Positions 63,886 through 64,000 of a stretch of 64,000 nt of DNA are shown here, one piece after another. The stretch's first letter is position 1; each line of letters starts with the position of its first letter. The DNA is taken from positions 469,388 to 533,387 of the forward strand of contig JAVGVS010000306.1 of assembly GCA_032718565.1 (NCBI GenBank), given 5' to 3'. Both the position numbers and the translations under genes were made by a program. Below the pieces are notes generated by a model. The model was not told the origin of the DNA. It made no database searches and was given only the letters and a program-made list of their open reading frames with translations. The DNA comes from Distichodus sexfasciatus. Its lineage: Eukaryota > Chordata > Actinopteri > Characiformes > Distichodontidae.

Positions 63886-64000
63886 ACACACACACAAACA
63901 CACACACTCATATCTGCCAGGGATACAAGCATAAACCATATTTGTGAGTATGTGTGTAGCACAGTGTGTCCCAAACATACACATTGATAGACATATTATT
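63886..64000. repeat. (CA)n then unique DNA to the window end
   Basis: CA run 63880-63908 interrupted once, then unique sequence cut by the window edge. Confidence 0.8.

Noticed and set aside
1..64000. A previously undescribed multi-gene system, toxin locus or integrated virus
   Set aside because: No reverse transcriptase, integrase, capsid or other multi-domain frame was recognised; all long frames trace to simple repeats, and mobile elements present are nonautonomous or relics.

Overview
The window is vertebrate nuclear DNA, most likely from a teleost fish. It is non-coding throughout as far as can be read: no protein-coding gene, rRNA, functional tRNA, CRISPR array or prokaryotic feature is supported. 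The teleost signature is the repeat content: nonautonomous hAT-type DNA transposons, Tc1/mariner relics with the 'cagtcaaaagtttgg' terminal repeat, two abundant tRNA-promoter-derived SINE families, LINE-like 3' tails ending in (ttgatc/ttgaat)n, and heavy CA/GA/TAA microsatellite loading. The longer open frames (up to about 430 codons) lie almost all in simple repeats and are artefacts.

Layout. 0-9 kb: transposon remnants, a TAA/TTA palindrome, a Tc1 relic (6236-6785) and a first strong candidate conserved non-coding element (CNE) near 8.5-8.9 kb. 9.3-10.4 kb: a 19-bp minisatellite. 12.9-13.6 kb: a GC/AT-patchy CNE candidate. 13.9-16.6 kb: a CA-rich complex with minisatellites and (GACA)n(GATA)n. 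17-20.3 kb: SINE and LINE pieces and a CA-associated tandem array. 20.6-22.6 kb: two CNE candidates separated by a SINE with perfect target-site duplications. 25-27 kb: hAT elements. 27.1-27.9 kb: a 16-bp minisatellite. 28-34.9 kb: CNE candidates (best 33.17-33.56 kb) interspersed with SINEs. 35-45.8 kb: dense DNA transposons and SINEs with GC-rich islands. 46.6-50.9 kb: about 4 kb of GA-tract and CA-tract DNA enclosing two non-repetitive islands, one carrying paired POU octamers and a SOX-like site. 51-57 kb: SINE, hAT, CNE candidates and a long foldback. 57-61.2 kb: a diverged duplicated block, an hAT element with perfect 8-bp target duplication, and a second Tc1 relic inverted relative to the first. 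61.4-64 kb: LINE tails, SINEs and a last unique island.

Interpretation. Unique islands that mix GC-rich blocks with TAAT/ATTA-rich blocks, spaced every few kilobases and without sustained reading frames, are what one expects in the intron or intergenic landscape of a developmental regulator gene. That gene is not visible here and I do not name it. No novel multi-gene system was found. The best leads are the octamer/SOX island (48.34-48.70 kb), the homeodomain-motif-rich island (33.17-33.56 kb), the foldback at 56.73-56.94 kb and the simple-sequence block at 46.6-50.9 kb. CNE calls rest on sequence texture only and need cross-species alignment.
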